A stretch of 64,000 nt of DNA from JBHJGP01 sp050331695 (lineage in GTDB: Bacteria > Pseudomonadota > Alphaproteobacteria > Geminicoccales > Geminicoccaceae), in assembly GCA_050331695.1 (NCBI GenBank), contig JBHJGP010000025.1, positions 1-64,000 of the forward strand, read 5' to 3'. The translations under genes were made by a program, and so were the position numbers. The notes beneath the pieces are model-generated. The model was not told the DNA's origin. It searched no databases and was given only the letters and a program-made list of their open reading frames with translations. Position 1 is the stretch's first letter. Every line of letters begins with the position of its first letter. Shown one piece after another: positions 1 to 8,699 of this stretch.

Positions 1-359
1 ACCAACCCAAGGCCCCAAACATAGAACCCCAGACCAACAGCCCGGCACGCCCGGAAAACGGGACGCCACAACCTGGCTTCGATAGACAAACGGCAACCAC
101 CGCCCGTCTATCCCTTCTCTTCTATCAAATGTCCAAAAAACGGAGGCGTCACGCTAAATGGTCAGAACCCAACCGGCGGCGCCCGCAGACCGATGAATTT
201 AGCGATCACCTCCTGGCCGCGCAAGGGAGGAAGGTCGCGAAATCCGAATTTCTTTACGGAATGATAACCGTCGCCTGCTAAGAATTGACAAGGATGGCGT
301 GGCTGCACATTTTTCGCTGGGCGGTTCGCCTCCGCCAATAAAAACCGCTTTTTTCCGAA
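1..359. other. Leading non-coding stretch
   Basis: No recognisable protein or RNA gene is visible upstream of the M23 peptidase start. The stretch presumably holds that gene's promoter and whatever lies beyond the window edge. I could not pick a convincing promoter or terminator in it. Confidence 0.4.
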
Positions 360-1943
360 ATGGTCGTCCCTTTGTCAGCTCCCCCGCCCGCGCCCCGTCA
401 TGTTTCGTCTCGTCCCCGGCTGGCGAGCCTGATTTTGGTCGGCGGTTTGTCGGTGGTGAGCATTGCCTTCTCTCTTCACCACCTGAACGCGGCCCTGGCC
501 ACGCGCGCCTTGGGCGAGGCCGTCCCGTTCGCCGGGCTCAACGCAGGCGATCCAAGCCCGGACAATGTCTCGGTCGGTGCTGACGGAGACGGCGTGAACG
601 GGCACGCCGAATTGATAGAAGTGGTGCCGACGGCGAGGACCGTATCGGCACGACAAAGCCCGGCTCGGGCCGACGCCGACATTCGCAACCAAACGCCCGT
701 GCAGACAGCCAGCGCCGCGGCGAAAACGAGCTCCGCGACGCTCCGGCCAAGCGCGCGGACCGAGCCGTCGATCGCCATAGGCACAGGCAGCGTGGTGTCC
801 ACGCCCCAGGTCGAGACAGCCGCCAACGCTGAACAGCCGGTCCTTCAGCAAATGGTCACGGTACGATCCGGTGACACGTTGGCCGCCATTCTGGAACGCT
901 CGGGCATCGACCGTCAGGCGGCACATCAAGCGTTGACGGCGCTCTCCGACATTTTCGATCCGCGACGTCTTCAGGTTGGCGAGCAGCTCACCCTGTGGCT
1001 CGGCGACAAAGACAGTTCGCTGACGAAAATGCGGTTCGATGCAGGCGATGCGAGAACGGTGGAGCTGCGGCAAGAAGGCGACACCTTCGTCGCGACCATG
1101 ATCGAGCGGCCCCTCGAGCGGCGTTTGACCTATCGGTCTGCCGCCATTCAAACCAGCATCTATGAAGCCGCCGGTCGCGCGGGCGTTCCCAGCACGACCA
1201 TGGCCGATTTACTAAAGCTGTTCAGCTGGGACGTGGATTTTCAGCGGGACGTTCGAACGGGCGACGATTTCGAGCTGCTTTACGATGTGGTTTCCGACCA
1301 GGCGCGGGCTCGGAGCTGGGCTGACGATCTTCACTACGGCGCTTTGCGGGTCAATGGCGACCTGTTGGAGGCGTACCGGTTTGACACCTCGGACGGGCGC
1401 ACGGACTACTACGACCGGCAAGGCCGCGCGCTGCGCAAATTTTTGCTCAGAACGCCCATCGACGGCGCCCGCATTTCCTCTGGTTACGGCATGCGCCGCC
1501 ACCCGATTCTGGGCTACAACCGCATGCATAAGGGCATCGATTTCGCGGCCCCTACCGGCACACCGATCTACGCGGCCGGTGATGGCACGGTGGCGGAAAT
1601 CGGGCGCAAAGGAGCCTATGGCAACTACATCCGCATCCGGCATGATGGTGATTACAGCACGGCTTATGCCCACATGGCGCGCTTCGCCAACGGCCTGAAA
1701 CGTGGTGCGAGGGTGAAACAGGGCCAGCAGATCGGCCGGGTCGGGGCGACCGGGCGGGTTACCGGGCCCCATCTTCATTACGAGGTCCTGCTGCGGGGCC
1801 AGCAGATGAACCCGCTCAAGCTGCCGCGTCCGCCTGCGGTCAGATTGACCGGCAACGACCTCGTCCGGTTTCAGATCCAGGTGGCCGATCTGGACCGACA
1901 GCGGGTTACCCTGGCGACCCGCCAGCTCGCGGCAAACCGCTAG
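360..1943 (+). CDS. M23 family murein endopeptidase with LysM-like domain
   Basis: Probable periplasmic peptidoglycan hydrolase that cuts peptide cross-links (family knowledge). The 527-residue protein starts with a short cytoplasmic tail and one membrane segment at about residues 20-40, so it is probably membrane-anchored. A low-complexity Ala/Thr/Ser linker follows. A LysM/OapA-type module lies at about 165-215 (VRSGDTLAAILERSG), then a mixed region, and the M23 zinc domain at about 375-485. The expected ligands are visible: H390 and D394 in HKGIDFAAP, H438, and H473 in the HLH motif. It stands alone, with a long gene-poor stretch downstream. The ATG at 360 has a poor Shine-Dalgarno but includes the membrane anchor. 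Domain architecture and all metal ligands are intact, so the family call is firm; the exact bond cleaved is inferred. Confidence 0.92.
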   Translation: MVVPLSAPPPAPRHVSSRPRLASLILVGGLSVVSIAFSLHHLNAALATRALGEAVPFAGLNAGDPSPDNVSVGADGDGVNGHAELIEVVPTARTVSARQSPARADADIRNQTPVQTASAAAKTSSATLRPSARTEPSIAIGTGSVVSTPQVETAANAEQPVLQQMVTVRSGDTLAAILERSGIDRQAAHQALTALSDIFDPRRLQVGEQLTLWLGDKDSSLTKMRFDAGDARTVELRQEGDTFVATMIERPLERRLTYRSAAIQTSIYEAAGRAGVPSTTMADLLKLFSWDVDFQRDVRTGDDFELLYDVVSDQARARSWADDLHYGALRVNGDLLEAYRFDTSDGRTDYYDRQGRALRKFLLRTPIDGARISSGYGMRRHPILGYNRMHKGIDFAAPTGTPIYAAGDGTVAEIGRKGAYGNYIRIRHDGDYSTAYAHMARFANGLKRGARVKQGQQIGRVGATGRVTGPHLHYEVLLRGQQMNPLKLPRPPAVRLTGNDLVRFQIQVADLDRQRVTLATRQLAANR

Positions 1944-3389
1944 CACGCCATCGCTCGCAGCCGCTTTTCGGATTGGTCTCAGGCTCGCGGCCTCTGGTCG
2001 GTATCGACCGTGATCGGATCGGGGGCGGCTCAAGATCTGGCTCCCAAAAGGTCGCCCCTCCGGTCGTTGCTGCCAGGCCAGCCTGTTCTGACACCGTCGG
2101 GACCTCTCTTTTGAAAGAGTATTCGTTCGCCCAGCCCCGATGGCGCCGGTCCCGATGAGTTGGTCTACGACCGAGACATCTGAGGCGATGCCCGCCGGCA
2201 GTTCGCCAAACTTCATTGGCAGGGTCGTTGAACCGGTCGTCGCCGATCAAGAGCTCCTCGACGGTTATCGCAGCGACTTTCCGGTCATGCGCTTGCGCAT
2301 ATCCAGTGCCATGAAACGGGCGGGGCAGGAAAATCGCGCGTGGCCGCTGCCTTATCGATCGCGTCATCGATCAGGTCGGCGCACTCGATCAACCGTCAGC
2401 CCAATGGACGCTCGGCCACTCATTCGATCCGCTGATCAGCGCGATCGAGGACGAGCGGCGCTCACTGCAACCAACCAACCGGAGAATTCCAGTCCAGCGC
2501 GGACCTAATCCAGGGAGAAGGTCATAGCCTGCCACAGGGACTGGATCGTGCTGAATGCGGCGATGGAAACGCTCAGCGCTTGGGCCAGGCTTGATGGGGC
2601 GGTCCAGGAACGGCTCAAGCCGCCGCTCGAAAGGTGGGTTGCGGATGGCCGCAAATCGGTGTTTCACGAGCCGTGGAGAAGCTGCGGACCTTGCACTCAG
2701 ACCCGCCTGGTCCCTCGTGAGGCGGCACAGATGGATGGTTCTCACCTATCTGAGCCGAAAGCCGCACGATCCCGACGAGTTCGTGCACCTTCGGCGCGAA
2801 CCAACCTCCTCTCTCCGTTTGGGTCGGCACACTCGCGGCGCGAACCCAACCGCGGTGTCCGTGCTTCAGGTGTGCGCTCCACGAACGCCATGATCCAGTC
2901 TTTCGGATCGATCGGATGGGAGCCATGTGATTTGCCCGGACCGCTGGCCCCACGATCCGAGTGACCGGCGCCGCTCGATCAATCTGTGAACCATCCCGGC
3001 CCGCCTGTTTGTCGTCGCATGACAACCAACTTGGCTTGTCGATGGGCCGGCAATCCCGCCGTCCAGGGCATTGATGCCTGTACGCCTTCAACCCGTCACG
3101 GCACTTCCAGCCACAGCCCTGAACGGGAAGATTTCGGTCAAGCGGGTTTCGGCTCGGCTAGCGCAAAAATTGACCGGCAGATGAAAGCAAAAAGCCGCAC
3201 GAAAGGGCGTGTAAAATGTCACAGAATCCAAGTCGAAAATGACTGATAAATCGATTTGTCGCCAATTTTTGCAATCTATTTATCCGTAAACCCGGTGAGC
3301 TGTTTTCCTTGCAAGAAACACCAAAATCTTTTGGTGGTTAGAGATAACCACCAATTCAGCAAGAGAAGAAAACTCATACGCGAAGGCCC
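1944..3389. other. Gene-poor 1.45-kb region, no recognisable gene
   Basis: Open frames of 60-160 codons occur in several phases on both strands, but none gives a protein I recognise, none has a good ribosome-binding site, and they overlap one another. High-GC DNA produces such frames by chance. The stretch may be the remains of a decayed gene or element. GC content drops visibly after about 3,230, ahead of the peroxidase. A perfect inverted repeat at 3331-3354 is listed separately. Confidence 0.5.
3331..3354. promoter_or_regulatory. Perfect 10-bp inverted repeat upstream of the peroxidase
   Basis: TTGGTGGTTA at 3331-3340, a 4-nt GAGA spacer, and TAACCACCAA at 3345-3354 form a perfect inverted repeat. 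It lies in AT-richer DNA 35 bp before the first possible peroxidase start and about 100 bp before the more likely ATG. It could be a repressor or activator operator, or a hairpin in the 5' leader. There is no U-tract, so a terminator is less likely. The regulator is unknown. Confidence 0.55.
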
Positions 3390-3455
3390 GTGATCCAAAA
3401 CCGTCCGGAGGTCTGCTTTGCACCTTCCATCGACGAGGATTGGAGTACGGTCAAG

Positions 3456-5291
3456 ATGCTTTATCAAATCGGGCATGGCAGCAAAACGATCTACAAATCC
3501 AAACAAAGCAAAGAGAAGCCATACTTGTACGAGCCAGGCATCGACTGCAGCAAGACCTGCAGCCTGGTCGACGAGCCGCAACCCAATGGAGCGACCAGTT
3601 GCGGGAATGGCCAGGTTCCACTGAATGAGACACCGGGGCTCTCGCCGCGTCAGGTTTTTCGCTACTACTTCAAGAATGTCGCCGACGTTCCGGCGAGCGA
3701 TAACGTGCCGGGCCACCTTGTGGCGCTCGCCAATGCCATTGCGGAGCCCTGTGCCGACGACAACGATTCCGATATCCCGCCGCTCTTCACCTATCTTGGT
3801 CAGTTCATCGACCATGACATTACCGCGAACACAGACCGGGAGCAGATAGATCCGGCGGGCGACCGGTTCAACATCGATCGGATCGACGTGGCGCCGCAAC
3901 CGCGGGACGCCGTCGAGCAATTCAAGATCAATCTGCGCAAGGGCCGGCTCGAACTCGACAGCGTCTATGGCGATGGGCCGGGTCAGAGGCCCGAGGCAAT
4001 GAGGCTCGAAGCGGCGCTTCGGGATCCGAATGATCCTGCCAAGATGAGGCTCGGCGACGTTACGCCTCTACCGACGGAATTTGGTTTCGAGCGACCGCCA
4101 TTGCCGATCGATCAAGGCGCTGACCTGCCTCGGGTTGGTGCTGCGATCGACGATCGCAGCCTGACGATGGCCGAGGTCGAAGAGCTGTTCGATGATCCCG
4201 ATCATCCGAAATCCGTGCGTGAACTTAGGCAGATGGCGCTGATCGGTGACTGCCGCAACGACGAAAATCTGATCGTTGCCCAGCTGCATCTCGCCTTTCT
4301 TCGATTTCACAACGCGGTCGTCGACCAGTTGAGAGCCAACGGTCACGGGGCCGCCGAAGCTGACGATGTTTTCGCGGAAACAAGCAGGCAGGTCACCTGG
4401 ATCTATCAATGGCTGGTCGTGAACAGTTTTCTTCCGACCGTCTGCGGTCCAGCCGTGGTCACACAGGTCGTGAATGACCGTGCTCCGGTTTATGCCAGGT
4501 TCTACGACACGCACAAAAACGGATGCCCCGACGGCGTTCGGCCCATGCCGCTAGAATTCTCGGTGGCGGCGATCCGCTACGGCCACACGATGGTCCGTGC
4601 GACCTACGATTACAATCGAAACTTCGGCCGGGGCTCGAGCGTCACGGGTAATGACCGGGCGAGCTTCGAACAGATCTTTCAGTTCGCGGGCCGGGGCGAA
4701 TTAGGGGGCGCAGCAACCCTCCCGGACAATTGGATCATCGAATGGGACCGCTTCATCCAAGAAGCGCAGAACCCAAGCGACCGTAAAGCGCGAAAGATTG
4801 ACACGAGACTTGCGCTACCGCTTCAATCGATGCGCAACGAAAAGCCCGGCATGACCGGTCTTTTGGCCCATCTCGCGGCTCGCAATCTGCGGCGTGGCTA
4901 CGTCTTCAACATCCCCGACGCCCAGGCGATCATCCAGGACCTGGCCGACCAGGGGATCGATGTGGGCCAGCCTCTTGCTCCAGACGAGATCGCAAATGAC
5001 GAACGCCAATCGATCAGCGAGGTGTTCGACAAATCGGATTTCGGTGAACGGACACCGCTCTGGTTCTACCTCCTGAAAGAAGCTGAGGCCCGGGGCAGTG
5101 GCGACCATCTGGGGCCACTCGGTAGCCGCATCGTTGCCGAAACCCTTTTGGGTCTGATCGTTACGGATCCGGCCAGCTACATCAATCAGGGCACCTTCGC
5201 TTCCTGGACGCCCAGCGATGGGGTCCAGCCCGCAGGCGAACCGGTCGACAACTTTGCCGCGTTCTTTAGGGCGGGTGGTCTGCTGGCTTAG
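3456..5291 (+). CDS. Animal-type heme peroxidase family protein
   Basis: Member of the myeloperoxidase/peroxinectin-like (An_peroxidase) superfamily, heme enzymes that oxidise halides or organic substrates with hydrogen peroxide. The family marks are clear. The distal-histidine motif YLGQFIDHDIT lies near residue 113, the family block ENLIVAQLHLAFLRFHN follows, and the proximal-histidine motif RYGHTMVRATYDYN lies near residue 375. I chose the ATG at 3456 (about 611 residues, beginning MLYQIGHGSKT). A GTG at 3390 would add 22 residues. No signal peptide is obvious, so it may be cytoplasmic or exported by another route. It is isolated, with gene-poor DNA on both sides. The first 40 codons are Lys- and AT-rich compared with neighbours, which may hint at transfer. 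Substrate unknown. Confidence 0.88.
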   Translation: MLYQIGHGSKTIYKSKQSKEKPYLYEPGIDCSKTCSLVDEPQPNGATSCGNGQVPLNETPGLSPRQVFRYYFKNVADVPASDNVPGHLVALANAIAEPCADDNDSDIPPLFTYLGQFIDHDITANTDREQIDPAGDRFNIDRIDVAPQPRDAVEQFKINLRKGRLELDSVYGDGPGQRPEAMRLEAALRDPNDPAKMRLGDVTPLPTEFGFERPPLPIDQGADLPRVGAAIDDRSLTMAEVEELFDDPDHPKSVRELRQMALIGDCRNDENLIVAQLHLAFLRFHNAVVDQLRANGHGAAEADDVFAETSRQVTWIYQWLVVNSFLPTVCGPAVVTQVVNDRAPVYARFYDTHKNGCPDGVRPMPLEFSVAAIRYGHTMVRATYDYNRNFGRGSSVTGNDRASFEQIFQFAGRGELGGAATLPDNWIIEWDRFIQEAQNPSDRKARKIDTRLALPLQSMRNEKPGMTGLLAHLAARNLRRGYVFNIPDAQAIIQDLADQGIDVGQPLAPDEIANDERQSISEVFDKSDFGERTPLWFYLLKEAEARGSGDHLGPLGSRIVAETLLGLIVTDPASYINQGTFASWTPSDGVQPAGEPVDNFAAFFRAGGLLA

Positions 5292-5301
5292 GCTTCAACG
5301 G

Positions 5302-5330
5302 GAGCGGTCCCTAAAGCTCGGGGGCCGCTC
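5302..5330 (+). terminator. Possible terminator hairpin after the peroxidase
   Basis: GAGCGG (5302-5307) and CCGCTC (5325-5330) can pair, with an additional inner CCC/GGG pairing across a small bulge. The hairpin lies 10 bp after the peroxidase stop. No run of T follows, so intrinsic termination is uncertain. Confidence 0.3.
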
Positions 5331-6106
5331 TCGGAGAAGACGGCAGTTGTCTGAAACTGTCGCTGGGATTTGCGGATTTGCGGCAGGCGAGGACCAAGCG
5401 GTCGAGGCCTGATGGAAACGCTTGTGACGCGAGCGAGCTATTCGACAGAGGTTTCGATCGGAACCGTGCCAGCCCAATTCAACATCGAAATATCCGCCAA
5501 ACGGTTGAAATTTACCTCCACCTGCGCAAAGCGCAAAGCGCACAAGACGAATAGCAACGCAGCACTCGCATAAGGTATGGTGACGCGCAGGCCGCGCACC
5601 AGCAGCTTTCGGGATCGATCCACGATCCCTCGACGGGCCATCACATTCGTAGCCATTGCGACACCTGACACAGGACAGGACGGGTTTGTGGGTAACCATA
5701 TGCACCGACAGATTGGTGATCGGCAACGTCTCTGTTGCGGTGCATCATATCGCGAGGCTAGCCAACGGCATTGGAACCTCCTGTGATGCTTGTCACGTCC
5801 TCCCGCAACCTGGTGCAAAAAGGAACGACTGATAGCCTCAGTATGTTTCGGCGCAGGCAAACGCCGTCATCTTATCCAACAGGACGCCGGAGAAGATGAG
5901 GCCATTCCGTTCACCTCTCGCTCTAGGATACGCATCTCACCCTACGGTTGAGCTGGATCATCGCGGTCAGGGTTCTGGCGTCAAATTGAGAACAGCGGGG
6001 TAGGGGCAAGGCCCCGAATAAGCGCAGAAAGCAAACCAAGCTCTGTCGCCGTTTGCGGCGGTGGCCTTGGCCTTTGCGGGGGGCATGGCGTCTGGCCTTC
6101 GGCAAT
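5331..6106. other. Gene-poor region of about 0.8 kb
   Basis: No conserved gene is recognised between the peroxidase and the creatininase-family gene. The only candidate is a small minus-strand frame with one hydrophobic segment (5438-5656), listed separately. Confidence 0.45.
5438..5656 (-). CDS. Possible small single-pass membrane protein
   Basis: A 72-codon frame starting at an ATG with AGG seven bases upstream. It encodes a basic N-terminus followed by one strongly hydrophobic stretch at about residues 24-46 (TIPYASAALLFVLCALRF) and a short C-terminal tail. I do not recognise a family. The open frame extends further upstream without a stop, so the start is a guess. In GC-rich DNA a chance frame of this length is quite possible; the main supports are the compact hydrophobic segment and the plausible ribosome-binding site. 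Confidence 0.25.
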   Translation of the reverse strand: MATNVMARRGIVDRSRKLLVRGLRVTIPYASAALLFVLCALRFAQVEVNFNRLADISMLNWAGTVPIETSVE

Positions 6107-6934
6107 CTACCGATCGCCTACCGAGCCGGGCGCCGACACCGCCAAACGGGCCAATGGAAAGCGGACCACCTCATCGAGCAGGCCGAGCAAACGATCGGCT
6201 ACGTGGTTCAAGATCTTCTCCCCCCGCTCGCCGGTGGCGGCCGAGGCGTTGCCGCAGGCGCCGCTTGGCTCGAGATCCTGAGCCTTCCAGCCGAAGCCCG
6301 TCGCCCCCAGGCTCATGATCGTTGGAAAAGCGGTCTCATACTGTTTGCTCAAAGGCTCAAAATTCGCCGCTTCTTCCATGGCCACAAGATCGGGCCGTAT
6401 CGCCAACATCATCGAGGTCTCGACATCGCCGGCGTGGATACCGTGGCGAGCCTCCTCGGCGCTGACGGTTGCCTCGGGAAACCCCAATTGAGGCCAGCTG
6501 ACCGAACAGACGAACATATCGTGCGTGACGCGCAATTGCCTGGCGACGATCTGCATCACCTGGACCTGGCCGCCATGGCTGTTCAGGATTACCAATTTGC
6601 GCAAGCCAGCCCGTGCCACGCTTTGGCCGATCTCAAACCAGAGCCGGGTTAAGGTCTCAGCGGAGAGAGTCAGCGTGCCGGGAAAATCGATGTGTTCCTC
6701 ACTGCGACCAACCCAGGTCATCGGCAGGACGGTGACCGGAAGATCGGCCGGTTTTCGCCTAAGCGTGAGGTCGATGATCCGCTGATTGATCGCGGCGTCG
6801 ACCGAAACCGGCAGGTGTGGTCCATGCTGCTCGACGGCACCGACCGGCAGAACGGCGACCCATCGTTCCGGATCGACGGCGGCGAAATCGGCGCTTCGCA
6901 TCTCATGCCAATGGTGCCGGGGCAGGGTGGTCAC
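6107..6934 (-). CDS. Creatininase family protein
   Basis: Metal-dependent amidohydrolase of the creatinine amidohydrolase family, which also includes enzymes acting on other cyclic amides and formamides such as MftE-like and FAPy deformylases. The 275-residue protein has the family metal-site motifs: VGAVEQHGPHLP with a Glu/His pair near residue 35, NSHGG near the middle, and the HGIHAGDVETSMM block. The GTG start is well supported: AAGGAG lies eight bases upstream, whereas the ATG overlapping that site is out of frame and stops at once. It is divergent from the FMN/aldehyde dehydrogenase/acetolactate-synthase operon, with 235 bp between the starts, so the two may share control. No creatinase or sarcosine oxidase gene is nearby, so true creatinine degradation is not supported. 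Confidence 0.85.
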   Translation of the reverse strand: MTTLPRHHWHEMRSADFAAVDPERWVAVLPVGAVEQHGPHLPVSVDAAINQRIIDLTLRRKPADLPVTVLPMTWVGRSEEHIDFPGTLTLSAETLTRLWFEIGQSVARAGLRKLVILNSHGGQVQVMQIVARQLRVTHDMFVCSVSWPQLGFPEATVSAEEARHGIHAGDVETSMMLAIRPDLVAMEEAANFEPLSKQYETAFPTIMSLGATGFGWKAQDLEPSGACGNASAATGERGEKILNHVADRLLGLLDEVVRFPLARLAVSAPGSVGDR

Positions 6935-7169
6935 CCGAACATCTCCTTCTTCAACTGGGTGTTCAATCGTCGCCGACGTGATCGGTCGTGACTGGTTGGC
7001 CGTGGACAGGACTGTAGCTTTCTCGCGATCGGCCGTAACAAGGGCGTTTGTTGTTCATCGGCGTGTGACGTTGACGGGCGCGTGCGCATCATCTCGAGCA
7101 ACGGGCGCACCCGACCATGCCAGTTGTGCTATGCCGGCTGGAAAGGCCTTAGCCGGGAGGACTCCAACG
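6935..7169. promoter_or_regulatory. Divergent promoter region
   Basis: A 235-bp interval between the creatininase-family gene (leftward) and the FMN-binding glutamate-synthase-like gene (rightward). A long frame runs through it in phase with the rightward gene, but it has no good start and is not conserved-looking. It should contain both promoters; no clear -35/-10 pair was picked. Confidence 0.4.
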
Positions 7170-8696
7170 ATGTTGCCAAGTTTTGTGCTGTCGACGCTCA
7201 ATGTGCTGGCGACTTTGTTCGTCGTGGCGATCGGCGCCGGCGTTCTGGTCGTCCTGATCCTCTACGTTGTCGATGTCACTCAGACCAAACACGCCGTCAG
7301 ACGAAACTATCCGGTCGTCGGTCGCCTTCGTTACTTTTTTGAACATATGGGCGAGTTCTTCCGCCAGTATTTCTTTTCCATGGATCGCGAAGAGCTGCCG
7401 TTCAATCGCGCCCAGCGGGGCTGGGCCTACCGGGCGGCGAAGGATATCGACAATACGGTCGCTTTTGGCTCCACCCGCGACCTTCGTCCGGCCGGAACGC
7501 CCTTGTTCGTCGCCTGTCCTTTCCCGACGCTGAGCACGGATGCGGTCGAAACCGAAAGCATCGTCATCGGTCCCTACTGCCGCGATCCTTACTCCACTTC
7601 CAAGTTCTTTCACATCTCAGGCATGAGCTTCGGGGCGCTGTCCAAGGTGGCGGTCAAGGCGCTGTCCCGCGGTGCGGCGATCGCCAATTGCTGGTACAAC
7701 ACGGGCGAGGGCGCTCTCTCGAGCTACCACCTGGAAGGCGGTTGCGACATCATGTTCCAGATCGGCACCGCGAAATACGGCGTCCGTGATGGGGCGGGCA
7801 ATTTTTCGGAAGAGAAACTCGCGGAAGTCGCCCGCATTCCCCAGGTCAAGATGTTCGAGGTGAAGCTCAGTCAGGGGGCCAAGCCGGGCAAGGGCGGTAT
7901 TCTGCCAGCGAACAAGGTTTCCACCGAAATCGCACGCTACCGGGGGATACCCGAAAATGAGGCGTCGATCAGTCCCAACCGCCATCCGGAGATCGACAAT
8001 CCCGCTGAGCTGCTGGATTTCGTCGAGCGCGTGCGTCGGGTCAGCGGCCTGCCGACCGGCTTCAAGACGGTTATCAGCGGAACCGGCTGGCTTGAGACCC
8101 TATTCGAGGAGGTGCACCGCCGAGGCATCGAAAGCGCGCCCGATTTCATCACGGTCGACGGGGCCGACGGTGGCACCGGTGCCGCGCCCATGTCGCTGAT
8201 CGACAATATGGGCCTGCCGGTCCAGGAGGGTCTGCCGATGGTCGTGGACGCGCTCAACGCCTACGCGCTCCAAGACCGGGTCAAGGTGATCGCGTCCGGC
8301 AAATTGATCACGCCGACCGAGGTGGCCTGGGCTCTCTGCGCGGGCGCGGATTTCGTCGTCTCGGCGCGGGGCTTCATGTTCGCGCTGGGCTGCATTCAGG
8401 CGCTTCAGTGCAACAAAAACACCTGCCCCACGGGCATCACCACCCATGAGAAGAGGCTTCAGCGCGGTCTGGTCCCGAGAGAAAAGGATAAGCGGGTCGC
8501 CGCCTATCAGCAGAACATGGAAAAAGAGGTCGGCGTGATCGCCCATTCCTGCGGCGTTAGGGAACCGCGGCGCCTGAAGCGCTATCACGTGCGCATACAG
8601 ACGGACAGCAGCAAGTCAATCCCGATGAACCAGCTTTGGCCGGACGTGGCCGTGGGCTCGGCGCTGAAGCAAAAGACTGAAGCGGCGGCGAGCTAA
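7170..8696 (+). CDS. FMN-binding glutamate synthase family protein
   Basis: Stand-alone homologue of the FMN/Fe-S synthase domain of glutamate synthase large subunits, without the N-terminal glutaminase domain. The 508-residue protein has an N-terminal membrane helix at about 8-32. The FMN-domain motif DGADGGTGAAP lies near residue 330. Cysteines C408, C414 and C419 show the C-x5-C-x4-C spacing of the GltB 3Fe-4S site, followed by PTGI. The ATG at 7170 has GGGAGG nine bases upstream; a longer in-phase frame back to 6786 lacks such a site. It is the first gene of an operon, 3 bp from the aldehyde dehydrogenase. It is unlikely to make glutamate from glutamine alone. The reaction may use free ammonia or another substrate, and the membrane anchor suggests a link to respiratory electron carriers (inference). 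Confidence 0.88.
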   Translation: MLPSFVLSTLNVLATLFVVAIGAGVLVVLILYVVDVTQTKHAVRRNYPVVGRLRYFFEHMGEFFRQYFFSMDREELPFNRAQRGWAYRAAKDIDNTVAFGSTRDLRPAGTPLFVACPFPTLSTDAVETESIVIGPYCRDPYSTSKFFHISGMSFGALSKVAVKALSRGAAIANCWYNTGEGALSSYHLEGGCDIMFQIGTAKYGVRDGAGNFSEEKLAEVARIPQVKMFEVKLSQGAKPGKGGILPANKVSTEIARYRGIPENEASISPNRHPEIDNPAELLDFVERVRRVSGLPTGFKTVISGTGWLETLFEEVHRRGIESAPDFITVDGADGGTGAAPMSLIDNMGLPVQEGLPMVVDALNAYALQDRVKVIASGKLITPTEVAWALCAGADFVVSARGFMFALGCIQALQCNKNTCPTGITTHEKRLQRGLVPREKDKRVAAYQQNMEKEVGVIAHSCGVREPRRLKRYHVRIQTDSSKSIPMNQLWPDVAVGSALKQKTEAAAS

Positions 8697-8699
8697 GCG

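Noticed and set aside
6786..7169. Longer start for the FMN-binding glutamate-synthase-like gene
   Set aside because: No ribosome-binding site, no recognisable domain, and it overlaps the creatininase gene; ATG at 7170 has a strong GGGAGG.
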